Assembly: GCA_038087015.1 (NCBI GenBank)
Contig: JASBNA010000047.1
Coordinates: 186,001-250,000, forward strand
DNA length: 64,000 nucleotides
Direction of reading: 5' to 3'
From: Cerrena zonata
Taxonomy: Eukaryota; Basidiomycota; Agaricomycetes; Polyporales; Cerrenaceae
Position 1 is the first letter of the stretch. Every line of letters starts with the position of its first letter. Shown one piece after another: positions 44,514-56,198 of the stretch. The notes beneath the pieces were generated by a model. The model did not search any database and was not told the origin of the DNA. It saw nothing but the letters and a program-made list of their open reading frames with translations. The position numbers and the translations under genes are program-made.

Positions 44514-46775
44514 ATGTCGTTAGGTCCTCAAGGTCGAGCATTGATGAGTATTGGGACGTACCATAACCAGGTGCCTCAAGATTTGGATCTTTTGATTCAT
44601 GATTTGAGATTCCCACTGCCAGATACAACGATTAATAAGGTTTTAGGGTATTTATATCATTATGTTCCATACGTGAAGTATGAGCATAATTTGAAACTTG
44701 TTATTGCGAGTTTCTTAAATAATCCGCTTTGTTTTGGTAATCCTGTTCCATCATTTGAACAGAATTATTTAATAATTGAAGTTTTCAAACTCATTACTGA
44801 TAAGAAATTGAAAATATCCAAACCCACCTTATCTATTAAAGCTTGGTATGATATTATATTGACAGAGGTTGTGAATTTTGCTTCTTATAAGCCCATTGAA
44901 AATAGTTGGAAAGTGTTACCTATTTTATCTGGGTTGATATTATCAAATGAGTTGAGAGATCAGTTGTATACTGTGCATAATCCAATTGAGTATAAATTCT
45001 ACTTCAAAGACTGGGACAGTAAAGCCAATCGTTTGTTTAAGAAATGTTTGGGATATAACCTTTCCCAGTACCAAAATAACGATATTACTTATTTGAGTTT
45101 AATTGGTTTGGCGGTAGTTTATAAAAAAAATGAAAATGTTTTTGATTATACTGGCAATATCTCAAGTCATTTCATTATTAGAAAACTAATCCAATTAGTA
45201 TTTGATGACGTTACAAGTTCTGCAACTCATAATTTGTTCTTCAGTCTAAATCCCAACGACCCTGACTTGGATAACTTGATCCTGGAACAAATCATCCAAA
45301 AACCAGTGGTTAAACATTTGAATAAGTTTTCTTTTCTACTTGAAAGCTATCTAAAGAAATTACCCATAAACGAGCAATCATTTCAATTGGTAGAGTCGGT
45401 GTTAGTAATGATGAAAAATTTCAATCAAAGATTGTCTATTGCCACTTCACAGCATCCTATTCTTAATACGAATCCTTCCAAAATCAATCCCAATGATCCC
45501 TTAAGCTCAAAATTCTGGTTTTTCATGAAAAGTTTATTATTTGCAGAGGTGGTTATATTTCAAGGAATCATGACACGATTCCTCATTACCCAGAACAATT
45601 TTTGGATTGACCCTTTCAATAGGGTGTCTTTGAAATCGAAACTTGAACTCGAATACAAACAAATCTCTTTTAAAATATTGCATAGCTTGTACTATTTGAA
45701 TTTCATTTTACTTTCAATCGGTCAAGGGGGGTTTGATAATTATAATTTCATCTACTATTTGACATTGGAAATTGTCTTGAAAAATAATCGTGAAAACGAT
45801 ATTGAAAACTTTACCAGGTTTTTGATTGGTAATTATAATGAAGTGAATTTACATGCCCAAGTTTTGAATACAAATTACCTCACCCGTTGTAAAGTTTCGT
45901 TTGTGTTAGGACTATGGGAAAATTATTTACAACAAGATCACTCCAAAAACTCTGGCTTTATTAATAACGAAATTTTGCAAATTTGCTTGGGTATAGTTAA
46001 AAACCCAACTATTGAAGATTTTGAATTGATTGAAACCTCTCATTCGGTACTTCTAATATGTTTTTCAAAAACTGATGATACAGATTATCAACTAAGAAAA
46101 ACATTTGACTATATCGAACTTTTGCTTCACCAATTCCCTCAAATTTTGTCGGCTAATCAATTAAGCATCGCTATTGAAACCTTGGGTAAGAAAATACTAG
46201 CAAATCCTATAAAACCGCCTGCAAATTTTGAATTCCACAATTCTGCGGAATACTTTTTGGATTTTTTGAACTTAAAGTGCTCCAGTACCATCCCTGGTGT
46301 TCATATCAAAAAACCTGACGATACTGCAACGTTCAGCTCGGCTCAACCAATTGTAGAAATTGATGCAGCATCGACCTTAAGTCACATCGACGAAAAGAAA
46401 CACCCTTCAACTGATATAGTTGATCGTAATAAAATGAAAAAACCAAAGGACAGATTAAAAGTTGATCTTATAAACACTGGCCAACCCAAAAAACAGTATC
46501 AATTCACTCAACGTACAATTCCAAACACTTCTAGGGAAGCAATAATCATTTCTTTTTTTAACATAATCCCATACTTTCCGTTATCCATCTTTATTCATTG
46601 GTTGAACAAAATATGGGATTTGGTTCTTAGTAGTAACCCCGAAGAGCAAGAGTTTTTGGGACAGAGATTATGGAAGGTATTGAGTGAAAATTTGGACTTG
46701 AACAGGTCTGAATTAGCGTACAGATGGTGGTATGAAGAGAAAAATGCTGTGCAGCATAATTCCTTAAAACTTTGA
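44514..46775 (+). CDS. PEX8: Peroxin 8-like intraperoxisomal protein
   Basis: 753 residues (Pex8 family 589-710). Pex8 is attached to the inner face of the peroxisomal membrane, joins the docking and RING complexes and helps release cargo from Pex5. The most telling block is near the C-terminus: RTIPNTSREAIIISFFNIIPYFPLSIFIHWLNKIWDL. The protein ends NSLKL; LKL is a plausible but non-standard PTS1 where yeast Pex8 has SKL. The remainder is helical with no other known domain. Assignment rests on that C-terminal block, the length and the PTS1-like end. Confidence 0.62.
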   Translation: MSLGPQGRALMSIGTYHNQVPQDLDLLIHDLRFPLPDTTINKVLGYLYHYVPYVKYEHNLKLVIASFLNNPLCFGNPVPSFEQNYLIIEVFKLITDKKLKISKPTLSIKAWYDIILTEVVNFASYKPIENSWKVLPILSGLILSNELRDQLYTVHNPIEYKFYFKDWDSKANRLFKKCLGYNLSQYQNNDITYLSLIGLAVVYKKNENVFDYTGNISSHFIIRKLIQLVFDDVTSSATHNLFFSLNPNDPDLDNLILEQIIQKPVVKHLNKFSFLLESYLKKLPINEQSFQLVESVLVMMKNFNQRLSIATSQHPILNTNPSKINPNDPLSSKFWFFMKSLLFAEVVIFQGIMTRFLITQNNFWIDPFNRVSLKSKLELEYKQISFKILHSLYYLNFILLSIGQGGFDNYNFIYYLTLEIVLKNNRENDIENFTRFLIGNYNEVNLHAQVLNTNYLTRCKVSFVLGLWENYLQQDHSKNSGFINNEILQICLGIVKNPTIEDFELIETSHSVLLICFSKTDDTDYQLRKTFDYIELLLHQFPQILSANQLSIAIETLGKKILANPIKPPANFEFHNSAEYFLDFLNLKCSSTIPGVHIKKPDDTATFSSAQPIVEIDAASTLSHIDEKKHPSTDIVDRNKMKKPKDRLKVDLINTGQPKKQYQFTQRTIPNTSREAIIISFFNIIPYFPLSIFIHWLNKIWDLVLSSNPEEQEFLGQRLWKVLSENLDLNRSELAYRWWYEEKNAVQHNSLKL

Positions 46776-46990
46776 GTTCTCAATCTCCCTTAATATCATA
46801 TATAGTTTCAAATTAACGATACTGATGTTATATGTTAGATGTAAATTTGCAGCTTTTTCTGTCTATTACTTATGTAATAAAGTGACCCTGCGGTACGGTG
46901 CTTTTTTTTTTTTCTTTTGATACATCTGCAGCTCATCTCAAATAAGCTTCATTCAAATACTTTTCAGTCTTGATTCTATAGGTACTAACA

Positions 46991-48709
46991 ATGGCTAGAA
47001 AGAAGTCTGCTGCTAAAAGAGCAAGAGAAGAAGCTTTAAAAACGGAAGTTGGTTCAGCTCCAGCAATCGAAGAAAAACAGGAGGTGGAAAAACCGACTAA
47101 AGAAAAATCAACTAAAGAAACTCAAGAAGTATCTGATGATGACGATGAAGACCTGGAATCGTCCGAAGAAGAAGATGAATATGGACAACTCATAACAGAT
47201 AATGTTGAAACAGGTATCAACAAAGTTCTTGAAGCGCTTAAAAATGATCCAAAGAAGTTGCTTGATCCAAATCTTAAGTTTTTCGATGATCCTGAAAAGA
47301 ACTCTGCTTTGAAGGAAAAGATAAATAAGGAAAAACCCATGTATTTAAAAGATTATCACAGACAAAACTTGTTATCCGGTGACTTCAAGCATGAAGACGA
47401 TGAAAATGAATATGGAACTGTTGACGGTGAAAAACCATTCGTGGTAACCGAAAGGGAGGAAAGAAATCAATTATTATCTGATATTAAGAGTGCATTCGAT
47501 GATGATGAGGACGATGATGGAAGTGACGATGATTTTTTGAAGAAGAAAGAGTCGAAGAAAGACGATATTGAGAAACCTAAAACAGTCTTACCTGATCCTG
47601 AAAAGAATCAAGAAGCTTTCTTAAACGCTTTTCTTGATAACCAAGCTTGGATACCTAAGAAAAATGACAAAGTATTAGACCTCGATAAAATAGATAATGA
47701 TGATGAAGAAGATTTTGATAATGCAGTTGAAGATTTCGAAAAAGCTTATAACTTCAGATATGAAGATCCAAATGCTGCAGAAATTGTTTCGTATGCTCGT
47801 AATCAAGCCACTTTAAGAAGATCAAATACCAATTCACGTAAAAGACAAAGAGATAAAAAGAATGAATTGAAAGAAAAAGAAAATCAAGAAAAAGAAGAAT
47901 TGTTAAAGAAGAAAAAGACTCAGAAAATGAATAAAGTCTTAGATAGATTAACAAAAATTAAAGAGGCTGTCGGTGAAGAAGTCAGTGATGAAACCATACA
48001 AAAAGTATTTGGTAACTCTCTTCTAGATGAAGATTTTGATGATGCTGATTGGGATAGTAAGATGGCCCAGATATTTGACGAGCAATATTACGGAAATGAA
48101 GATTCTAAACCTGAATGGGGTGAAGATGATGAGATAATGGGAGATTTCCACAAAGAAAATAAAGAAGACTCGGATCAAGCTGAAGATCAAGAACAAGCCC
48201 AAGAAGATTTAGATGGTGAACCTCCTAAGAAGAAGTCCAAGAAAGAAAAACTTAAGGAAAAGAAATCTTCTAAAAAGGAAAAACAATCACTTAAAGAAAA
48301 AGCCCATCAAATAGTTGAATCCAATGCTGTCAAGATCTTGGATGAAGTTGAAGATGAAAGAGGCCGTTCTCAGGATAAAGAAGAAGTCACATTCAAGTAT
48401 CGTGATGTTTCACCAGAAACCTTTGGTTTAAGTACTAGAGATATTATTTTAGCCGATGACAAACAATTAAATTCATTCATTGGTATCAAGAAATTTGCGC
48501 CTTATAGATCAAAAGAACAAGCATTGAAGGATAAAAGAAAGTATGCCAAAAAGAAACATTTACAAGATTGGAGAAAAGAAGTTTTCCATGACAAGAATGG
48601 TCCTAGGTTTCAAGATGGAGAAAAAGAAAATGAAATTTGGATTCCAATTGAAAATGAAGAAACTCCCAACCCTACCAAGAAGACTAAAAAAAGAAAGAAT
48701 AAACATTAA
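46991..48709 (+). CDS. KRI1: Kri1, 40S ribosome biogenesis factor
   Basis: 572 residues (yeast Kri1 is 591). Nucleolar Krr1-interacting protein needed for 18S rRNA production. Starts MARKKSAAKRAREEA, followed by the Kri1 blocks FFDDPEKNSALKEKINKEKP and MYLKDYHRQNLLSG (about 95-130), long lysine/glutamate-rich coiled coils, and the C-terminal conserved RYRSKEQ-like segment (APYRSKEQALKDKRKYAKKK) before WRKEVF. In-frame CTG at 47153 lies in an acidic serine tract (ED-CTG-ESSEEEDEYG), where serine would be natural. Convergent with the sulfatase, 44 bases apart. Confidence 0.92.
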   Translation: MARKKSAAKRAREEALKTEVGSAPAIEEKQEVEKPTKEKSTKETQEVSDDDDEDLESSEEEDEYGQLITDNVETGINKVLEALKNDPKKLLDPNLKFFDDPEKNSALKEKINKEKPMYLKDYHRQNLLSGDFKHEDDENEYGTVDGEKPFVVTEREERNQLLSDIKSAFDDDEDDDGSDDDFLKKKESKKDDIEKPKTVLPDPEKNQEAFLNAFLDNQAWIPKKNDKVLDLDKIDNDDEEDFDNAVEDFEKAYNFRYEDPNAAEIVSYARNQATLRRSNTNSRKRQRDKKNELKEKENQEKEELLKKKKTQKMNKVLDRLTKIKEAVGEEVSDETIQKVFGNSLLDEDFDDADWDSKMAQIFDEQYYGNEDSKPEWGEDDEIMGDFHKENKEDSDQAEDQEQAQEDLDGEPPKKKSKKEKLKEKKSSKKEKQSLKEKAHQIVESNAVKILDEVEDERGRSQDKEEVTFKYRDVSPETFGLSTRDIILADDKQLNSFIGIKKFAPYRSKEQALKDKRKYAKKKHLQDWRKEVFHDKNGPRFQDGEKENEIWIPIENEETPNPTKKTKKRKNKH

Positions 48710-48753
48710 TAGAGTACATGTATTAATCTAATATATTTTAAATTATTGATCTT

Positions 48754-50872
<2,119 letters not shown>

Positions 50873-53548
50873 CTAATCATATTTATTAGGGAAACTAATA
50901 ATTGATTTGGCAGCTTCTTTTGTTCTTGTTTTAAGCCCTAAACTTTTAATTGATCTTCTTGAACTAACCTGATTACTTCCAGGATAATTTCCGACATCTA
51001 ATTTTCTTAACCAAAGTTTTGAAAAGATCGTTGAACAAATGACAATGAAAAACATAACACCTAAGATACCGAAAAACCAAGCTAAACCAGAATCTGAATT
51101 TTCACCTGGAACATGAACGTTCATACCGAACAAACCTGTAACTAAGTTCAAAGGAACCAACATGGTACCAATTAATGTGACTTTAGATAACATTTCAGTG
51201 ACCTTATTATTAGAATTAAAAGATTCAACTTGTAATTGAGCCAAATAATTTGAATGAGATCTACTGAAAATTTTTTCATAAGCTAATAAATTTTGAAACA
51301 TGGTAACAACATGATCTTGAATATCACCTAAATATAAAGCAATATCTGCTCTTGGTTGGGCTCTACCATGTTGGTTTTGAAATTGCTGATATTGTGAGCT
51401 TAAAAGGTTTGGGTTGGCACCAGGGTTTGGACCAAATGAAACTCCAGAATTGGAGAATGGTGCAGGAGTAGCATTACCACTACCACTACCACTATTCAAA
51501 TTAGCTAAATTCAAATGAGATTGTATAGTATGGGATTGTGCCTCATCTTGACATCTTTTAGCAAACATTTTAATAACATCTGCTTTGCCGGATAAAAGTC
51601 TCATAAGAGTCATGACTTTTCTTCTAGATTCCCCAATTCTTTGCAACATATTACTGAAATCTAATTCTCTTGCCACAAACACAGAGTCTTCGATTGCGTC
51701 AGCTTCATATTCGATACCGGTAATAACAGGAGCAAAACTATCAGTGATATCATCAATTAATGCATAACATAACCAATCTGCACTAACATCAACATAATCT
51801 CTTAATTGTCTAACTCTTCTTCTGACATTTGCAGGATGTAAAATAGGAGAGAAATGGAAAGTAAGAACACCATCTCTGAAAACCACAATATAAACATTGA
51901 TTGGTTCTAAATAATCTTCAGATTCCTTGTCAGGTTCAAAAGTATGGAAACAAACAAAATAATAACTTCTGAATAATTCAACTTTTTCACGAGTTTCTTG
52001 CATTCTAATATCTTCAGCGGTTAAAGGATGAATACCAAAAGCTTTAGCCAACATTTTCATTTCAGAATCAGTTGGACAAACACAATCCAACCACCAAGTT
52101 CCTTCACCATTTCTGAAAAGTTCACGAACACTTTGACCAGGTTCAACAAGAGAAGGAATATCGGGAGCATGAATTGTTTCTTCTGATTCAGAACTGAAAA
52201 AGGAAAAACGATCAGGTAAAATCGATTCACTATCATTAATTCTAGTACCGCCAAATTTAACATTATCAGATGAATTATCGTCAACATTAAAATTATGAAA
52301 TTCAGTGGGAGACGTTTTTTCATCATATTCATCATTTACAGTTGAAGAATCCGATTGATTACGAATTGTTTTGATTGATTCATTATCACGAGATTCAGTA
52401 TTTTTAGATTTCATCTTTTTAATTAAATTTTTAGGAGTATATTTCAATGCAACATTACTTGGTTTTGACATTCTTGATTTTGAAGAAATTGAACCAGTGG
52501 TACGAGCATCTTTTTGATTTGAGCTAACTCTCATTGCAGTTCGATCGGCAATCATTTGTTGTTGATCTTTCATTAATTGTTCTTCTTCACGTTCATCTTT
52601 AATAAATTCTTCAATTTCATCGAAATCAATTCCTTTAATACGAACATGTTCTCTCAACATTGGGAAACAAACATCTTCTTCTGTTTCTTGAGAAGATCTT
52701 GAAGCATGGGAATCGGCTTCACTATCAATAGAAGATCTTGAAGCTCTTCTTTCTCTCTTATAATTTTGGTTTTCACTTGTTGAAGTATCATTAGTTTTAA
52801 TCTTCATCATTGGTGAAGCAATATCGTTTTCCAAGTTATCAACAACGGAATCATTTCTTTGTTTTGATCTTTTATGACCAGAAGGTTGGGCTGGCTTTAA
52901 TAAAATCCCACCCGAAGAAGCCCCACCTATATTATGAATTTCATCCATTTCGCCATCTTTTGGGTTAACGAAAGATTTAACTTGATCAGAAAATGAGCGG
53001 GATCTTGACTTCCTTCTTCCGCCACTTTTCCTGGGAAGATTAGCAATATTGGGAGAGACTTGAGCCCTTGAATTTGTTGTTGGATTAGTACTAGAATGAT
53101 TTTTATGAATAGACGATGGGTGTAACATGAAAGGCTGGGAGTCATCGTCCTCTTGGCCTTGATTCAAATAAAAATCTTTACGTAAGTTATTCATATACAT
53201 ATGACTGGCCACTTTTGGTTGAACTGGATAAGGTTCAATTTGATTACTCGAGGAATTTCTAGTTAATCTTGGATCAAAATTATATCTTTCTGTAGTATCA
53301 TTAGGCGAAGTCCCCGGTGAAACATCATATTGACGAGAAGCCGCATCCACAAAGTGTTCTGGTTGTTGATTATCCTTATTATCAACCGTATCCTCTTCAT
53401 CATCATCAATAGCACTTTGAGTAGGGTTACGGATGGGTAACGAACTAGCCTGATGTCTATGATCATTCAAAACCTCATCAGTATTAGCAACTCCATGAAG
53501 AATGTCTCTGCTTGGAGAAACAGAGCGATTACTTTCCATATCAGACAT
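50873..53548 (-). CDS. ALR1: Plasma-membrane magnesium transporter Alr1 (CorA family)
   Basis: 891 residues (yeast Alr1 is 859). CorA-type Mg2+ uptake channel. The long hydrophilic, serine-rich N-terminus (about 1-450) is followed by the CorA cytosolic domain (about 480-790; WLDCVCPTDSEMKMLAKAFGIHPLTAEDI) and two C-terminal membrane segments. The first ends in the diagnostic GMN motif (LVTGLFGMNVHVPG, about residue 820) and the second is WFFGILGVMFFIVICSTIF. A GSGSGN/asparagine-rich insert lies in the stalk. Mnr2 (vacuolar) is the alternative, but the size and N-terminus fit Alr1. Confidence 0.88.
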   Translation of the reverse strand: MSDMESNRSVSPSRDILHGVANTDEVLNDHRHQASSLPIRNPTQSAIDDDEEDTVDNKDNQQPEHFVDAASRQYDVSPGTSPNDTTERYNFDPRLTRNSSSNQIEPYPVQPKVASHMYMNNLRKDFYLNQGQEDDDSQPFMLHPSSIHKNHSSTNPTTNSRAQVSPNIANLPRKSGGRRKSRSRSFSDQVKSFVNPKDGEMDEIHNIGGASSGGILLKPAQPSGHKRSKQRNDSVVDNLENDIASPMMKIKTNDTSTSENQNYKRERRASRSSIDSEADSHASRSSQETEEDVCFPMLREHVRIKGIDFDEIEEFIKDEREEEQLMKDQQQMIADRTAMRVSSNQKDARTTGSISSKSRMSKPSNVALKYTPKNLIKKMKSKNTESRDNESIKTIRNQSDSSTVNDEYDEKTSPTEFHNFNVDDNSSDNVKFGGTRINDSESILPDRFSFFSSESEETIHAPDIPSLVEPGQSVRELFRNGEGTWWLDCVCPTDSEMKMLAKAFGIHPLTAEDIRMQETREKVELFRSYYFVCFHTFEPDKESEDYLEPINVYIVVFRDGVLTFHFSPILHPANVRRRVRQLRDYVDVSADWLCYALIDDITDSFAPVITGIEYEADAIEDSVFVARELDFSNMLQRIGESRRKVMTLMRLLSGKADVIKMFAKRCQDEAQSHTIQSHLNLANLNSGSGSGNATPAPFSNSGVSFGPNPGANPNLLSSQYQQFQNQHGRAQPRADIALYLGDIQDHVVTMFQNLLAYEKIFSRSHSNYLAQLQVESFNSNNKVTEMLSKVTLIGTMLVPLNLVTGLFGMNVHVPGENSDSGLAWFFGILGVMFFIVICSTIFSKLWLRKLDVGNYPGSNQVSSRRSIKSLGLKTRTKEAAKSIISFPNKYD

Positions 53549-54014
53549 GTTTCAAATAAAAAAAAAAAAAAAAACTTAAAAGTATAAAGTATAAACTAGT
53601 ATAAAGAGAATATGAAAATTAAATTAGCTGAGGTAAATGATATGAATTAAGCAAGCAGAAAAAGGCGTGCAATCATAGTTTCAGCCACCTAATCAACTTT
53701 TTATTTGTTTCAAATAAAACTTCACCAAATAATCTTGAAGAACAAAATTAACCTTCTGTTTTTTGTTTTACTTGCTCTCTAGTTAATCAGTTATTAGACA
53801 AACAGCTAACGGAAAGTACTCATAAATGGGGTGCCTTCTCAAATCGTCAGCTAAGCGGTGATTATCAAACAGTACTGAAGCATAGATTCTTTCAAAAAGA
53901 AGTAAATGAAGGAGGAAAACGTTGATGATAATTCCAATTCTCGTTTTATGCCTCATTTTCCTTTTTTTTTTTTGTTTTGTTAGGCATTTCTTTGTTCCTG
54001 CCCGTCATTTTAGA

Positions 54015-54046
<32 letters not shown>

Positions 54047-54166
54047 CAACTGATGAGGCTAACAAAAGCCTAATAAAAAGGCCTAATAGAAGGGCCTAAG
54101 GCGAAAAAGAAGTTCTACATTAAGCTGTGACTAAAATTAGCTCTTATTAAATAGATATATATAGAT
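53549..54166. other. Intergenic, ALR1 promoter
   Basis: 618 bases. Contains an A run (53560-53573) next to the ALR1 ATG, T runs at about 53957-53969 and a long one at about 54020-54047. No gene seen. Confidence 0.55.
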
Positions 54167-55144
54167 TTAGACCCAGTCAACAGGATTCTGTAAGACTTGG
54201 AGTAGCTTAGCCTCTCTGGTGCCTTGTTCTGGGTGATGGTCGTAAACCCAGCTGGCCGTGGCCGGAAGAGACATTAAAATACTTTCTACTCTTGAACCTG
54301 GAGTAGCCAATCCAAATTGGGTACCTCTGTCAAGGACCAAATTAAATTCTACGTAACGGCCCCTTCTAATTTGTTGCCATTTTTTTTCATCTTCTGTGAA
54401 AGGATCATCTTTATGTTTAGCTACCAAAGGAGCATAAGAAGGTAAGTAAGCATTGAAACAAGATTCAATAATGTGTAATATATCATCAGCAGGTCTATCG
54501 TCAAGATCATCGAAAAAAATACCACCAATACCTCTTGTTTCTTGTCTATGCTTTATATAGAAATAATCGTCACACCATTTTTTATATTTAGGATATAAGG
54601 ATAAATCAAATTTATCTAAGGCATCTTTATGTTGTTGGTGGAAATGTTTAGCATCTTCTTCATATAAATAAGAAGGAGTCAAATCTGCACCACCACCAAA
54701 CCACCAAGCTTGGACTTCGCCAGATTCAGGATCGGAAGTTTCGAAATACCTATAATTAGCATGAGATGTTGGAGCATGGGGATTATGAGGATGTATAACC
54801 AAAGATAATCCACAAGCAAAGAAATTGGTACTACCATCAGCATCACATCCTTTTAAATTTGAGTGATCCGCCTTCATTCTAGCAACGGCTGCTGCTGGTA
54901 ATTTACCATGAACAATCGATATGTTCACTCCTCCTTTTTCAAATGTAGTTCCATCTTGTAATACCATCGATTGGCCTCCTCCACCGTTATTGTCTCTTAT
55001 CCAACTATCAGTATGAAATGTTACACTATCAAGTTCTGCTAATCCATCAGTAATCTCTTTTTGTTTTTGTCTAATCAAGGCCTCCATACGGTCCCTGATG
55101 GGGAGGGTTTTATCGTGGATTTGTTCAAAGCTTACCGTCACCAT
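54167..55144 (-). CDS. HEM13: Coproporphyrinogen III oxidase
   Basis: 325 residues (yeast Hem13 is 328). Oxygen-dependent enzyme of heme synthesis: coproporphyrinogen III + O2 to protoporphyrinogen IX, cytosolic in yeast. The start is the ATG at 55142-55144 ([15 protein letters not shown]). The family signature [21 protein letters not shown] runs into IFFDD at about 195-220. [20 protein letters not shown] is at about 108-127 and [11 protein letters not shown] at about 148-158. Complete and intact. HEM13 is oxygen- and heme-regulated in yeasts; the 1.05 kb upstream region would carry that control. Confidence 0.96.
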   Translation of the reverse strand: MVTVSFEQIHDKTLPIRDRMEALIRQKQKEITDGLAELDSVTFHTDSWIRDNNGGGGQSMVLQDGTTFEKGGVNISIVHGKLPAAAVARMKADHSNLKGCDADGSTNFFACGLSLVIHPHNPHAPTSHANYRYFETSDPESGEVQAWWFGGGADLTPSYLYEEDAKHFHQQHKDALDKFDLSLYPKYKKWCDDYFYIKHRQETRGIGGIFFDDLDDRPADDILHIIESCFNAYLPSYAPLVAKHKDDPFTEDEKKWQQIRRGRYVEFNLVLDRGTQFGLATPGSRVESILMSLPATASWVYDHHPEQGTREAKLLQVLQNPVDWV

Positions 55145-56198
55145 GGTCAATTATACTATTATGTCTTAAACTTAACTTCTTCTTCTATATTTCCAATCCT
55201 ATTTATACAAATTGGTTGAAATACTGCCATATCGAATGATTTTTCAACTGGCCATACTTTTTTTGCCTGCTTTATACACCCGTACCTCTATACGTTCACG
55301 TCAGTTGATTGCAAATTGATTAACTATGATTGAACCTCTTCGTACATACTACTCGTACACCTTATAAATCGTTGATCGTATAGTGGAATCTTATGGAACT
55401 TCCACTGGTCAATGCTAACTATTGTCTTTTCATTTGGATTTAATGAGTCGTATTGATCTAGTCGTAAAAATTAATCTTCGTAATAAAATCTAATCTACCT
55501 GCTAGAATATCTGCTAACATTTCAACATATCTGCCTACCTATCTGCAAATATGTCTGCAAATATGTTAGCTAAAATATCTGCAAATATATAAGCTAAAAT
55601 ATTTGTTAATTAATGATTATTCAGTGATAATGATATTCGCTAAGATTTTTTAATAGTAAATGCCGTGCTAATGATGTACGTTTAGCTTCTGCTATGACGC
55701 TTCGTACAACCACCTCCGTAACCTAAATATAAAGTAAATACTCGTCTATTCCAGCTATAGGAGTGTTGGTTGTTACTTGAATTTCGCAGTAATTTAACAT
55801 TATTTCCAATTTTCTTCATTTTTGCAATCTTCTCACCAAACCGACTTGAAATATCTGATATTTTATCAAGAATATTTGATTTATTACATTAATCAAGAGT
55901 ATTTCATTTAACAAACACGTAATGTGAAATATTCAATAGTAATTTATTATTGAAGATAGGAATATCTTAGAAGAAATCATTAGCATCGTCGAGCTAATAA
56001 GCTCTATAGTACTTGTATATCTTGAAGTATGAAAAGCTCTATCTTTTATAATAAACAAATGGCCATTACTTACATAAGGAAATTAATATATATATATACA
56101 CATAAAATTTATAAAATTAGATATTAAATAGTAAAAAATCAAAGTTGAAAAAAAATAAAATTAAAGAAGAAGTGAAAGAATTTGAAATGAATAAATGA
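55145..56198. promoter_or_regulatory. HEM13 upstream region
   Basis: 1.05 kb between the HEM13 start and the CDR stop. Contains imperfect repeats of ATCTGCAAATAT and GCTAAAATAT (about 55505-55612) and scattered CGTAC words. No gene seen. Confidence 0.55.

Noticed and set aside
46983..46997. TACTAAC followed by CTAG just before and across the KRI1 ATG, resembling an intron 3' end
   Set aside because: No GTATGT-like 5' site lies upstream, and MARKKSAAKRAR is the normal Kri1 start.
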